Assembly (NCBI GenBank): GCA_946894095.1 | Contig: OX335656.1 | Span: forward strand, 5,905,001-5,969,000 | DNA: 64,000 nucleotides | Source of the DNA: Incurvaria masculella | Lineage: Eukaryota > Arthropoda > Insecta > Lepidoptera > Incurvariidae | Direction: 5' to 3' | In this document: positions 1 through 11,142 of the stretch, piece after piece | Numbering within the stretch: the first letter of the stretch is position 1 | How the letters are laid out: each line of letters starts with the position of its first letter | Program-made: the position numbers and the translations under genes | The notes under the pieces: generated by a model | The model's database searches: none | Seen by the model: the letters and a program-made list of their open reading frames with translations, nothing else | Told to the model about the DNA's origin: nothing

Positions 1-2080
1 GTCGGAGTGAGAAATGATATTAAATATGGCGTATTTATAACTACTATGATTATGTCGGTATACATATTTTACTTAAAAGGTTTTAAATACAGTCTTTACA
101 CATTTAGTGTTTTATTAATAATTTACAATAGAGTAGAATTAAATATAATGCTAAATATGCCGTATTTATAACTGCTATGTTTATTTTAGTATATTTTACT
201 TAAAGTATTTTGAATAACTTTTAAACACTTTTAGTGTTACATTGCGAAATGGTATATTGCATCATGTAAAAATTGCTTGATGTATGAATTTATGTGCACA
301 GTATAAATATTGGAGACGAAAATTATTGCAGGGAAAACATTGTTGGTGTTCATCTTCTTTTACCGAAATATGCTGGTTTTTTCGGTGATATTTAGCCAAC
401 TTAGAGCAAATTTTCCAATAGTCTAATAATCAGTCAAATAACTTTAAGACGGATTTATATATGCCACTGCTTATCCATTTGTTATAGTAAGTCCATATTT
501 TTGTTAGTAAAATTACAATCAGATACTTGGTGATAGAAGTTCTAATTCTCCGGTAATGACTATCTCTCTTGTAAAACCAAAATAAATACATCAGACCGTT
601 AAGTACTATCTGAAGATTGAGAAATCGGCCCTTACTATATTAGGTGACAGTATTCTATATGGGTAGATATGGGTCGAAGCAAACCTTTCTATGTACTCAG
701 AAGCACCTCAAGAGGAGAGGAGAAGGCATACAAGAAGAATTACGTTCGTATGTTGAGTCGGAGATAAGTTTTGCGACGGGATGTGGTGGTTACCCTTAGG
801 AGTCTATTGAGACTGTCCCTTTTCAGCAGCAGCTGACCGGTCAGTCGATTCACCCCGTCTTATCTCGAGGGAACGTTAACCCACCAACGACCCTGAGTAA
901 ATGAACTCAATTCTACGATTAAAAAATGCTACGATTCGACAAAATAACGATTTATTATAGTATTTATATTCGAGTGTCTAGTCTGTGCGACAAATGCACT
1001 TGCTTTGGTAAAACATATTTGACTATACTGTGCCCAAACATTTAAATGTCGTGTGGCGATGCTGTGCATGCGATTTGACGTTGATACGCCAACCAAACTG
1101 ACACAATATGGTCACAATTTCCTCCACCTTCCGCGACACTAAAAAAATCTTCAATATTTTTCGTGATCGCAGCGTTCGCATACTTTCCTCGTGAAAGCAT
1201 CCACTGAGAACCTCGGCGACAGGTCGAACCCGGCTCACCATCCATCAAAGTTTGAAAAGCCCCCTCCCAAAGCCGCCACATTCGCTGATGACGACCCGCT
1301 CGGATTAGCCACTGCGTCGTATAAAGCGAACAACAATAGGGTGTGGGGTGTAATTCCAGTCGGTGGCACATATTTTATTTAAATTTCCTTCCAACCCTAC
1401 CCCGTAAATACCCATATGCTTTGCATAAGAAACGCCGCGGAGTTGAAGCTTGAATAAATTAAATCTTAGCGAGTCGGTTGGCATTTTTACATGTAGGTGA
1501 CGCGTCTTGAGTGTTAGTCTCGCGTGCACGGCCGGAATAGCGACTTATTTCTAGTTCTGAAAATGTATTATAAATTCACGCAGCCTTTACGTGTTCGAAC
1601 AAACCCCTTACCTAGGGTAATATTAATTCATATGTCTATTAGGTTTTTTCGGACGCATTTCTTATTTAGAACCTTAAAAAAAATGATAGTGATAATATTC
1701 ATAAAATCTTTCTAAGTTGTTATTTCGTGTTTGTTTTTAATTTTATTTCGAGGAGTAAAGGAATACCTCAATTGACCGAGCCAGTTGCATTCATTTTGTT
1801 TATTATCTTAAAAATAAATCGAATAATTATAGGAGATGATGTGGAAGAATAATGTCTCTACCTTAAATAAATATGCGTGTACTTTTAGATTCTTAATAAA
1901 TTGACTTGGAAAAATATCAGATTGCCAGCGGACGTATCAGGAATGTATGTTAAAAGTCCACCATGGTAAGTAATGTAAGTGAACTTACTGAGTTAATATT
2001 TTTTTAACAAAAATCTAAGCCATGGTAGCGGAAAGGTCACAATTAAATATTTTTACGTTTCTTTGTTTAATAATGCAACT
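1..2080. other. AT-rich non-coding DNA, no gene recognised
   Basis: No open frame here looks like a known protein. About 20-110 and 150-240 form a degenerate direct repeat (both contain a form of AAATATGSCGTATTTATAAC). The stretch 1070-1520 is richer in G+C with several short overlapping frames on both strands; none matches a family I know. Confidence 0.5.
406..645. mobile_element. Degenerate MITE remnant related to the 35.1-kb element
   Basis: The segment ends in GAAATCGGCCCT and carries CTGCTTATCC, AGTAAGTCC and CTCCGGTAATGACTATC blocks. The same blocks occur in the same order on the opposite strand of the element at 35101-35360. The left terminus has decayed. It is probably an old copy of the same non-autonomous DNA transposon family. 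Confidence 0.5.
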
Positions 2081-2084
2081 AGTA

Positions 2085-2350
2085 ATATTAGTAATAGTAA
2101 ATCTTTATTTCTCTGACGAAGCAAATTCAGTACATGTACAATAATAATAAACAGAACATCAGGTTTTAAATAGTGTAGCCATGTAAATAGGTACGGTGTT
2201 CATTCAAGAATATCTTTGGTTAATACTATAATGTATGTTAAGTAGTTAAATTTTGTAGGACAGGGGTGTCTCCCAAAATAGGATTCCCTGTGCTATGGCA
2301 GAGAGGATCTTTCTTCAAATAAATGTCAGATTTAATCACTCACTTGCCTT
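2085..2350 (-). repeat. Possible LINE/SINE 3' tail fragment
   Basis: Read on the minus strand, this stretch ends in an AATAAAG-like signal followed by a TATTACTAATATTAC simple tail. That resembles the better supported LINE 3' end at 28640. No coding remnant is visible, so the call is weak. Confidence 0.3.
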
Positions 2351-3040
2351 TACACCTGACGAGTTAATTTATCAAGGTAACTTTCAAGATTGGGCAATTG
2401 ACATTCAGGTACGAGTATACCTCAATATGTGTCGGCACGACTAGCGCAAAATATTTGTACAATTACTCTTTCGACACGCGAAAAGTATGTTAACCATACT
2501 ATGATTATATGGCCATTGTTTAGATGGAAGACTATTTTTATTTATAACATCTTTCATAATAATAATTGTTTTTTTTTTGTTACTATTTATCATAATTAAC
2601 ATTATTTGTCACTTAATCTATGATTACGACAAATCAGAGCAGACTAATAAAATATTTTAATTTACGTGTAAAGTATTATGCTTATGATTGTTCACTATAT
2701 TTTTTAAATCACCGTGCGTGTATGTCTCGATAGCATCAGATTATTTCGACATTTTAAATCTACCATGCCCTTCTTGGCTCCCAACGGCTTCGCGGGGACG
2801 GCCAGATGATAGATAAAGATAAATTTACTGCCTTTAACCACATCAAAGCAACGGTACAATACCATAACACAAATTACTTAGGCATGCATAGAATCATTGT
2901 GATATAGCGAAGTGCTTCTTAAGTTGAATTTATTTTGTGCGTTGAAATTGGTGGTCTTCGAATTCTTAGTAAGCGGCGATTCCATTGCCTCTTATTGAAA
3001 ACCGTAAGGTCCGAATGTGCCGTAAAACGTATAGGTACAT

Positions 3041-3285
3041 TTTTAGGGTTCCGTACCCACAGGGTGAAAACCGAACCCTATTACTAAGCCTCCGCTGTCC
3101 GTCCGTATATCTCATGAACCGTAATAGGTAGGCAGCTGAAAATTTCACAGACTGTGTATTTATTTTGCCGCTATAACAAAAAATTGGTCAAATACAAAAA
3201 AAAAACGAAATGTTTTTGTGTTAAATCTTGTACGGAATGTACGGAACCCTTCGTGTGCGAGTCCGACTCGCACGTGGACGGTTTT
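3041..3285 (+). mobile_element. MINE-2-like (GTCY)n MITE, copy 1
   Basis: The element starts TTTTAGGGTTCCGTACCC and contains CTAAGCCTCCGCTGTCCGTC. It ends with a GTACGGAACCC subterminal inverted repeat and the hairpin GTGCGAGTCCGACTCGCAC. The match is to the published description of lepidopteran MINE-2: AGGGTTCCGTA subterminal repeat, TTTT-type target, hitch-hiking GTCY repeats. The simple repeat here is only two units. The element is partly swallowed by a tandem duplication beginning at 3071. Plus orientation means GTCC reads on the + strand. Confidence 0.85.
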
Positions 3286-3895
3286 AACTCATACATAAAG
3301 GCCTAGTTTCAATAGGCACGCCCGTGTTTTATAATCCTTGAGTTTGGTTGGGATCTTATTTAAGCGTGCCTTCATGGGCCAAATTCGAAACTATAAGGAA
3401 TAACGAAAAATACTCAAAGATGTCACGAGGTCGATTCTGATAAAAAGTGAGCTGAGTTTTGAAAAAAATAAATCTAACCGCGTTCTAACTAGTTGATTTT
3501 GAGAAAAATAACAACCTGTATTACTGCAGCAGGCAATAGTGTCGCTTATGAGGAACACATTATGTGAATGTCGGCAACCTGAAGGAAAATGTTGATATTT
3601 TCAAGAATTCATTATATTATTGACCGAGCGTGGCCTTACTTTTCGAGATTGGGCAAAAAATCTCTCGTATGTTCGGCTGTTCTCCTCTACAGGTCGCATT
3701 TCTCAATAGATTTGCGTGATTTTTTTAAGTAGGTTCGATACTTTGATAAATTTCTTTGTTAGCCAGTTTTTGACAAATTTCTAAAATGACGAAGTTATTT
3801 TTAAAAAAGGTATTTTCCTCTATCGCATTTCACCGATTCTCTTGAAATTTTGCAAGCAGGTTCGATATTTATATATATTGTTTTAATCGAGCCAG
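3071..3895 (+). repeat. 825-bp tandem duplication, copy A
   Basis: Copy A starts at CCGAACCCTATT inside the MINE-2-like element and ends at ATCGAGCCAG. It has the same length as copy B (3936-4760), and by eye only about five bases differ, roughly 0.6%, so the duplication is recent. The right part (from about 3625) is a dispersed repeat carrying TTGACCGAGCG, seen again in diverged form near 58600-58880. Confidence 0.93.
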
Positions 3896-3935
3896 CCTAA
3901 CCTAACCTAACCTAACCTAACCTAACCTAACCTAA
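3896..3935 (-). repeat. Interstitial insect telomere repeat, exactly (CCTAA)8
   Basis: Forty bases consist of eight perfect CCTAA units, that is TTAGG on the minus strand, the canonical insect telomere unit. The array fills precisely the interval between the two 825-bp copies. There is no imperfect unit at either edge, which suggests a young insertion. Confidence 0.95.
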
Positions 3936-4760
3936 CCGAACCCTATTACTAAGCCTCCGCTGTCCGTCCGTATATCTCATGAACCGTAATAGGTAGGCAG
4001 CTGAAAATTTCACAGACTGTGTATTTATTTTGCCGCTATAACAAAAAATTGGTCAAATACACAAAAAAATCGAAATGTTTTTGTGTTAAATCTTGTACGG
4101 AATGTACGGAACCCTTCGTGTGCGAGTCCGACTCGCACGTGGACGGTTTTAACTCATACATAAAGGCCTAGTTTCAATAGGCACGCCCGTGTTTTATAAT
4201 CCTTGAGTTTGGTTGGGATCTTATTTAAGCGTGCCTTCATGGGCCAAATTCGAAACTATAAGGAATAACGAAAAATACTCAAAGATGTCACGAGGTCGAT
4301 TCTGATAAAAAGTGAGCTGAGTTTTGAAAAAAATAAATCTAACCGCGTTCTAACTAGTTGATTTTGAGAAAAATAACAACCTGTATTACTGCAGCAGGCA
4401 ATAGTGACGCTTATGAGGAACACATTATGTGAATGTCGGCAACCTGAAGGAAAATGTTGATATTTTCAAGTATTCATTATATTATTGACCGAGCGTGGCC
4501 TTACTTTTCGAGATTGGGCAAAAAATCTCTCGTATGTTCGGCTGTTCTCCTCTACAGGTCGCATTTCTCAATAGATTTGCGTGATTTTTTTAAGTAGGTT
4601 CGATACTTTGATAAATTTCTTTGTTAGCCAGTTTTTGACAAATTTATAAAATGACGAAGTTATTTTTAAAAAAGGTATTTTCCTCTATCGCATTTCACCG
4701 ATTCTCTTGAAATTTTGCAAGCAGGTTCGATATTTATATATATTGTTTTAATCGAGCCAG
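3936..4760 (+). repeat. 825-bp tandem duplication, copy B
   Basis: This is the same sequence as 3071-3895, starting directly after the telomere-like array. It includes a second partial MINE-2-like body (3936 to about 4150) that lacks the AGGGTTCCGTACCC start, because the duplication breakpoint lies inside the element. Substitutions against copy A are scattered singles. Confidence 0.93.
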
Positions 4761-4916
4761 TTTTTTATTATTTTATTTCAAATTTTGAAAGTATAAAAGA
4801 AATATTAAAAAAGACAGACTCGCGACATCTTCATCTCAGAGAGTCACTAGAAATAGGTCAAATTATCTAAAATATTTTATTCTTTCGTTTGAAATTAGAA
4901 CATGATGTGATGTATC

Positions 4917-5290
4917 TTTTTTTTGATGTGACTGGATATGGATGGCCAATACCACACTTTCTGTCATGGTATTAGCCCAACACACCACATGGGAACTAGG
5001 TGCCATGCCAGGACCTTCCTTATATTGCACGGCTACATTGAACTGGACGGAAAAAACGGACAATTTTCAGTGCCGCTTCGACCATCGTTCATCCAATGCG
5101 ATGGTACCAACCCGGGCGGGATTAACCTAGTAGTAAGTAAGGAAGGGGACCTACAGTTTAACGTGGAATCCGAACCACGGCCAGCCTCTCTCAACGGTCG
5201 AATGGTCACCCACCCAAGACCAGACCGGACCCAGCGTTGCTTAACTTCGGAGAGTGATCGCCGAAGTGTCGCGCCACTGGGCCATTGAGG
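4917..5290 (-). mobile_element. SINE with 5S rRNA-like head
   Basis: On the minus strand the head contains GAAGTTAAGCAACGC and CTTGGGTGGGTGACC. These are the box A and box C regions of 5S rRNA internal promoters (5204-5262 in plus coordinates). The body follows, with GGTTGGTACCATCGCATTGG, GTAGCCGTGCAATATAAGG and TGGGCTAATACCATGAC, and ends in an A-rich tail (the T-run at 4917). The same body carries a tRNA-type head at 15945-16363 and 40219-40627. Pol III transcription and LINE-driven retroposition are expected for this class. Short frames in this interval are not genes. Confidence 0.82.
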
Positions 5291-5534
5291 CTATATCTGT
5301 ATATGTGTGATAATTTCGAACAATGTGATTAGTGAAGATCGGGTAATGCATGAATGCTTTAAAATATTCATCAGTTCAGTAACAATCAACACTTTTCTTT
5401 AGTTTGCCATATAAAATTAACTAACAAAATGTGTTCCTTATAATTTACACTGTAGACTGGTGCAATAATGGTGCTGGGTGCTTCTTTTAGTGTTTTCGCT
5501 ATATATTAAAGTTTTTACCTGTATTATATCGTCT

Positions 5535-5845
5535 TTACCATGGAGAATGCTCTTCGGAGCTGCATAACGCTGTCCCTCCGTCCCCTATCTACCACCGCAC
5601 AACGCGGAACAGGCCGGGAATGCACCCATTCACTGTCGACATTCCCAATAACCGATCCTCTAGATCTTTAATCTCTAGGGTCGGCAAACTATGGAATCGA
5701 CTCCCCGCCGAAGTGTTTTCCTCAAATTACAACCTTGGGTCCTTCAAACATGGTGTGAAGACGCACCTGCCCGGCCGGCATGATTTTCGCAGCCCCTTAG
5801 AATGTCCGAAAGCCCATGGGCGCCGTCAGGCGCCTTTTTTGTGAG
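5535..5845 (+). mobile_element. LINE reverse transcriptase C-terminal fragment
   Basis: The translation contains MHPFTVDIPNNRSSR and VGKLWNRLPAEVF, followed by YNLGSFKHGV. This is the pattern just after the reverse-transcriptase domain in Jockey/CR1-type non-LTR retrotransposons (a TAxxWNxLPxxVF...YNxxxFK signature). Everything upstream is missing, as expected from 5' truncation during target-primed insertion. The frame ends near 5842. Family level is uncertain. Confidence 0.75.
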
Positions 5846-7495
5846 GTCCTGGCATGCGCCATATGCCACGTTTAACATAAAAAAACCGCATGCACAAGGC
5901 CGACTGTCATTATTCTGTCACTATTTAGAAATAATAATTAGTAATTCATCGCTTTTTGCCTTATACTATACTTATGTCGGATTAAGCGATTCCAAGCCTG
6001 AGCAGTAGAAAAGGAAAATGTTTTTAGTAATACAAAATACCAAGGAACAGTTAAAGTAACATGTCTATTTATTTTTTGACAACTTAAATATATCATTATT
6101 TCTACAAATTATAATTAAGTGCATATGCCGATACATGATTACTTTGACTTTTAAATTATATGCTGTAATATGTACTTATGTTCAAGAACAATTTCAACAG
6201 GGCGTGCTGCTCGATACACAGCACCTCATACGCGTGCGAAGCCGTCAAGTAAATATTATATTTACCTCCCGCCCATGTTTTAAAACATTGACCAATTTAA
6301 GTTGCATGGACGTATACTTTGATACAAGATAAAATGTTCCAGCAAGAAATACACTGCTACGCATTAACCGTAGAATACACAAAAGCCACAGTAAAGACCG
6401 ACATACACATCTTGGCACCTGGTTAAACCCCATATTAAGGCTCCATATGACGCTAAATCGCACTTAGCTTCGTCTTAATTTCTCAGAGAATATTGAACTA
6501 ATCATGCTAAAATTGCGTTATATGAAACTTCACTTATATCCGCTTAATCTGAATGATTATTGTTCCAATAGCATAACATTGGCCCGATAGAAAAAAATCG
6601 CGAAAATAGGTCGATTTTTTCACATTATGCTTTATTTCTCAGAATTGGTATTAATTACAGTGCTAGTAATCTCACATTATATTTGCAGCATGATTTTCAA
6701 ATTTTTGAATGATTATCGTTGCATTTGGACACAATTTTTCATTCAAAGCATCAAAAAAATGAATTTTGGACTTACGACAAAATTTCTGAACACCGTAAAG
6801 TATCCCTTTCCCTTTCGTTCTCTTGGCGACTATCTATCGCCATTTCGGTAGCCTCAGTCCGCTGCGATGTTTCGAAGCGGGCGCACGCCTCTCCGCACGA
6901 CTCTCCGCACGCGGAGATCGCTTTCGGGATCGCGACAGTAACAAAGTTCCGAACCAAATTCCTACGAGCATCAGCTGAACTTCATAGATGGCGCTGTATA
7001 ATTTTCAATCAAATGTTATTGAGGTCTAAAGCCGAAATAATTGACACTGGTTAGTAACGTTCGGTTAGCAATATATAAATAAATAAAAATATAATAAATA
7101 AATAAAATATTTGTTATAATATAAAAAAGTGATGTTTCCAGGAACCGAACTTCGATATGTGTGGTTCTCAACTTCGCAGCAAAAATACTACACTAAAACC
7201 ATTGTGCCACGACTGTCGTTACGCAATTATGCTAAATTCTCCTTCTCAAGCCTAGCGGGCACTACGAGTATTAGGGCGGCCGCAAATATCCGCCTCCCCG
7301 TGGAACGTGCGTCTGCAGTACGTCCATTGCGGACGGGTCGCAACAGGACAAGTCACATGACCTTGGCAGATAGCTCGGCGGGCGGATTTTTGTAGTTTTT
7401 GTCGGCGGCACAGAATAATTAATAACATGAACAGAAGGAAAACTCCGTGAAAAGAATAAATGACATAAATAATATGTTTTGTTTTGTTGGTTCGT
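5846..7495. other. Non-coding stretch, no gene recognised
   Basis: This is AT-rich DNA with a GC-richer island at about 6790-6990. AAGGCTCCATATGACGCTAA at 6440 recurs nearly identically at 26511 (AAGGGTCCATATGACGCTAA), suggesting a dispersed repeat of unknown type. Short frames overlap on both strands and show no known domain. Confidence 0.5.
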
Positions 7496-7652
7496 TTTTA
7501 GGGTACCGTACCCAAAGGGTGAAAACGAAACCCTATTACTAAGCCTCCGCTGTCCGTCCGTCCGTCCGTCTGTCACAGGGCCTTAGGTAGGCAGCTGAAA
7601 TGTTCACGGAGTGTGTATTTATTTTACCGTTATAACAACAAATAGCTAAAAT
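7496..7652 (+). mobile_element. MINE-2-like MITE, 3'-truncated copy
   Basis: The copy starts TTTTTAGGGTACCGTACCC, carries four GTCC units, and keeps the GGTAGGCAGCTGAAA block. It decays after ATTTTACCGTTATAACAACA into A+T-rich DNA. The distal hairpin and GGTACGGAACCC end are absent. Confidence 0.8.
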
Positions 7653-7765
7653 AAAATAATAATAAAAATTAAAAATATAATAAAATAAAATAAATTCTAT
7701 GACGAAAAGAAACTCCAATATTAATCTCGGAGGAACGGTTCAGTTCAATTTCATGTGTTGTACAT

Positions 7766-9820
7766 GTCATGTCATGACCAAATATGTTTTCGCTATATCT
7801 GGGGAAACATTTGTCGTAGACCCATCATGCGACCACTCAAAATAAACGCTCCGACCTGATTTACCTTCCCTGTCATGTCAAAATTTGTTTTCGTTATATC
7901 ATGGGAAACACTGGTCGTAGACCATCATGCGACCACTCAAAATAAACGCCCCGACCCGATCTAACTTCCTGTCATGTCAAAATTTGTTTTCGACATATAA
8001 TGGAAAACACTGGTCGTAGACCCATCATGCGACCACTCAAAATAAACGCCCGGACCTGATCTACGTGTCTGTCATGTCTAAATTTGTTTTCGTTATATCT
8101 TGGGAAACACTGGTCGTAGACCCATCATGCGACCACTCAAAAAAAACGCCCCGACCTGATCTACCTGTCTGTCATGTCAAAATTAGTTTTCGTTATATCA
8201 TGGGAAACACTGGTCGCAGACCCATCATGCGACCACTCAAAATAAACGCCCCGACCTGATCTAACTTCCTGTCATGTCAAAATTTTTTTTCGTTATATAA
8301 TGGGAAATACTGGTAGTAGACCCATCATGCGACCACTCAAAATAAACGCCCCGACCTGATCTACCTGTCTGTCATGTCAAAATTAGTTTCGTTATATCAT
8401 GGGAAACACTGGTCGCAGACCCATCATGCGACCACTCAAAATAAACGCCCCGACCTGATCGAACTTCCTGTCATGTCAAAATTAGTTTTCGTTATATCTT
8501 GGGAAACACTGGTCGTAGACCCATGATGCGACCACTCAAAGTAAACGTCCCGACCTGATCTACCTGTCTGTCATGTCTAAATTAGTTTTCGTTATATCAT
8601 GGGAAACACTGGTCGCAGACCCATCATGCGACCACTCAAAATAAACGCCCCGACCTGATCTAACTTCCTGTCATGTCAAAATTTTTTTTCGTTATATCAT
8701 GGGAAATACTGGTAGTAGACCCATCATGCGACCACTCAAATTAAACGTCCCGACCTGATCTACCCGTCTGTCATGTCAAAATTTGTTTTCGTTATATCAT
8801 GAAAAACACTGGTCGTAGACCCATCAAGCGACCACTCAATATAAACGCCCCGATCTGATCTACCTGTCTGTCATGTCAAAATTTGTTTTCGTTATATCAT
8901 GGGAAACACTGGTCGTAGACCCATCATGCGACCACTCAAAATAAACGCCCCGACCTAATCTACCTGTCTGTCATGTCAAAATTGTTTTTTGTTATATCAT
9001 GGGAAACACTGGTCTTAGACCCATCATGCGACCACTCCAAATAAACGCCCCGACCAGATCTACCTGTTTGTCATGTCAAAATTTGTTTTCGTTATATCAT
9101 GGGAAACACTGATCGTAAGCCCATCAAGCGACCACTCAACATAAACGCCCCGATCTGATCTACCTGTCTGTCATGTCAAAATTTGTTTTCGTTATATCAT
9201 GGGAAACACTGGTCGTAGACCCATCATGCGACCACTCAAAATAATCGCCCCGACCTAATCTACCTGTCTGTCATGTCAAAATTGTTTTTTGTTATATCAT
9301 GGGAAACACTGGTCTTAGACCCATCATGCGACCACTCAAAATAAACGCCCCGACCTGATCTACCTGTCTGTCATGTCAAAATTGGTTTTCGTTATATCAT
9401 GGGAAACACTGATCGTAGACCCATCAAGCGACCACTCAATATAAACGCCCCGATCTGATCTACCTGTCTGTCATGTCAAAATTTGTTTTCGTTATATCAT
9501 GGGAAACACTGGTCGTAGACCCATCATGCGACCACTCAAAATAAACGCCCCGACCTAATCTACCTGTTTGTCATGTCAAAATTGTTTTTTGTTATATCAT
9601 GGGAAACACTGGTCTTAGACCCATCATGCGACCACTCAAAATAAACGCCCCGACCTGATCTACCTGTCTGTCATGTCAAAATTGGTTTTCGTTATATCAT
9701 GGGAAACACTGATCGTAGACCCATCAAGCGACCACTCAATATAAACGCCCCGACCTGATCTACCTGTCTGTCATGTCAAAATTTGTTTTCGTTATATCAT
9801 TGGAAACACTGGTCGTAGAC
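7766..9820 (+). repeat. 100-bp satellite array (~20.5 units) with higher-order structure
   Basis: A unit containing TGTCATGTCAAAATT, CGTTATATCATGGGAAACAC and CCATCATGCGACCACTC repeats every 100 bp. Landmarks recur at 8891, 8991, 9091 and so on. From about 8770 the variants form a trimer: the diagnostic CCATCAAGCG lies at 8821, 9121, 9421 and 9721, exactly 300 bp apart. Between about 8070 and 8770 a four-unit pattern of about 399 bp occurs instead (GGTCGCAGAC and GGTAGTAGAC variants at 8170/8569 and 8270/8669). The period is not a multiple of three and no protein is implied. The array ends abruptly at 9820. Confidence 0.97.
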
Positions 9821-10203
9821 TAGCGATAGGCGATTGCGAATAAAAACAATCAAATTATTCGATTGTTCCCGTTATTCGATTCATTCGAATACAAATCTAC
9901 ATTATTCGATTGTTGCACAGCGCTGTTCTGTGGCGCTACAGCGGAGCGGACGAGCGTCCAAATATTATAAGACACTTCGGCGCGGCGCAACCGCTCGACT
10001 GACGCGAGTGAACGAGATACAATCGACGAGCGCGCATAGGGTTCCGTTTTCGACATCAACAACGACGAATAACGACGACAACGTCGCCAACGTCGAACAA
10101 AAGATGTTCAAACGACAAAAGACGCGGCACTCGCTGCCGCGGCAAATAGCAGCTAAATAGAGGATACTGCGTTTCAGGCGACCACAGAAGAGCAAATTGA
10201 ACT
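9821..10203. other. Unassigned stretch with a short open frame
   Basis: A 108-codon frame runs on the plus strand from 9834 to 10160. Its predicted product is Arg/Ser/Thr-rich and ends KRQKTRHSLPRQIAAK. It overlaps two minus-strand frames, matches no domain I know, and begins within a few bases of the satellite edge. It could be a transposon or promoter fragment. I do not call it a gene. Confidence 0.3.
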
Positions 10204-10501
10204 AAAAAAACGGGCCAAGTGCGAGTCGGACTCGCACACGAAGGGTTCCGTACCATCAACACCAAAAAGCACGTTTCTTTTGTATGGGCCCCCCTTTAAC
10301 TTTTATTTATTTTTTTAATTTACCTATTGGTTTTATAGCGGCAAAATAAATACACACTCTGTGAAAATTTCAGCTGCCTACCTATTACGGTTCATGAGAT
10401 AGAGCCCTGTGACAGACGGACGGACGGACGGACGGACGGACGGAGAGCAGAGGCTTAGTAATAGGGTTCCGTTTTCACCCTTTGGGTACGGAACCCAAAA
10501 A
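10204..10501 (-). mobile_element. MINE-2-like MITE, near-complete copy
   Basis: On the plus strand it runs from CGGGCCAAGTGCGAGTCGG (hairpin) through AAGGGTTCCGTACC, TTTTGTATGGGCCCCCC and a run of about seven GACG units. It ends in GGGTACGGAACCC. The two subterminal inverted repeats and the GTCY run are intact. Confidence 0.9.
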
Positions 10502-11059
10502 AGTGTCGACACTACTTGTCAAATTCCTTGGAATAAGCGACGTAGGTACCTGCTTAGTACAAAAAAGTAAATTTACTTCACTTGTGCCGCGGGAGGAATT
10601 TGGCCTTTGTTTCGGCTCTCAGTACTAATGAAGAATGACGTAACGACCATCAGGTTTATTGAAAAATAATTCTTTTTTTTATCAGTTTACCTATCAATTT
10701 GGGAGACAAAAAATTAGATTTTTCTCCGTTTTCATCACTGCGCTACGGGGCGCTATGAACGGCGATATAATGTTGTAAGTCGCGTGGCGTAATTTTTTGC
10801 ACGCTCGTTGTATGGAAATTATTTCTCCATCGTCTCACGTTTATCCTTTTTAAAAGTGTTATTTTACTTTTTATTGTTTTGTTTTATTTTACGTTTATAC
10901 TTTTTAAAATTGTTTCTCAGGTAAAAACTTTTACCAAAACCTATTATTATGTAATATTTTAGTATATGTGTAAATCAATTAAGTATAACCTACGCTATAA
11001 TTATATACTATACACCATTAACAATAAAAAGTAAAAAAAACAGAAAAAAAAGTTTTGTA

Positions 11060-11142
11060 ACCTACAGGATTCGAACCGACACCCCCATCGAACAATAACT
11101 GTAGATAAGACGTCTCACGCGCTACACCAACGAGCTACTGAC
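11060..11142 (-). tRNA. tRNA-like sequence (pseudogene or SINE head)
   Basis: On the minus strand the sequence contains TAGCTCGTTGGTGTAGCGC, an A-box and D-arm pattern, then GGTTCGAATCC, a B-box and T-loop pattern. A run of T's (a possible pol III terminator) follows within about 15 bases. Acceptor and T-stem pairing are poor and no convincing anticodon arm can be drawn, so a functional tRNA is unlikely. No SINE body follows. Confidence 0.45.

Noticed and set aside
5204..5262. Genuine 5S rRNA gene on the minus strand
   Set aside because: Only the internal promoter half resembles 5S rRNA; the remainder is SINE body, so it is a derived head and not a gene.
4938..5288. 116-codon plus-strand frame
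   Set aside because: It lies entirely inside the minus-strand 5S-headed SINE; other copies of the same SINE do not preserve the frame.
8065..8259. 64-codon frame in the satellite
   Set aside because: The 100-bp period shifts the reading frame every unit, so no repeated protein is possible.
7766..9820. CRISPR-like array
   Set aside because: The 100-bp unit repeats as a whole, without distinct spacers between short repeats, in eukaryotic sequence. It is a satellite.
11060..11142. Functional tRNA gene
   Set aside because: A and B boxes are present, but acceptor and T-stem pairing fail and no anticodon arm is convincing. It is kept as a tRNA-like sequence only.
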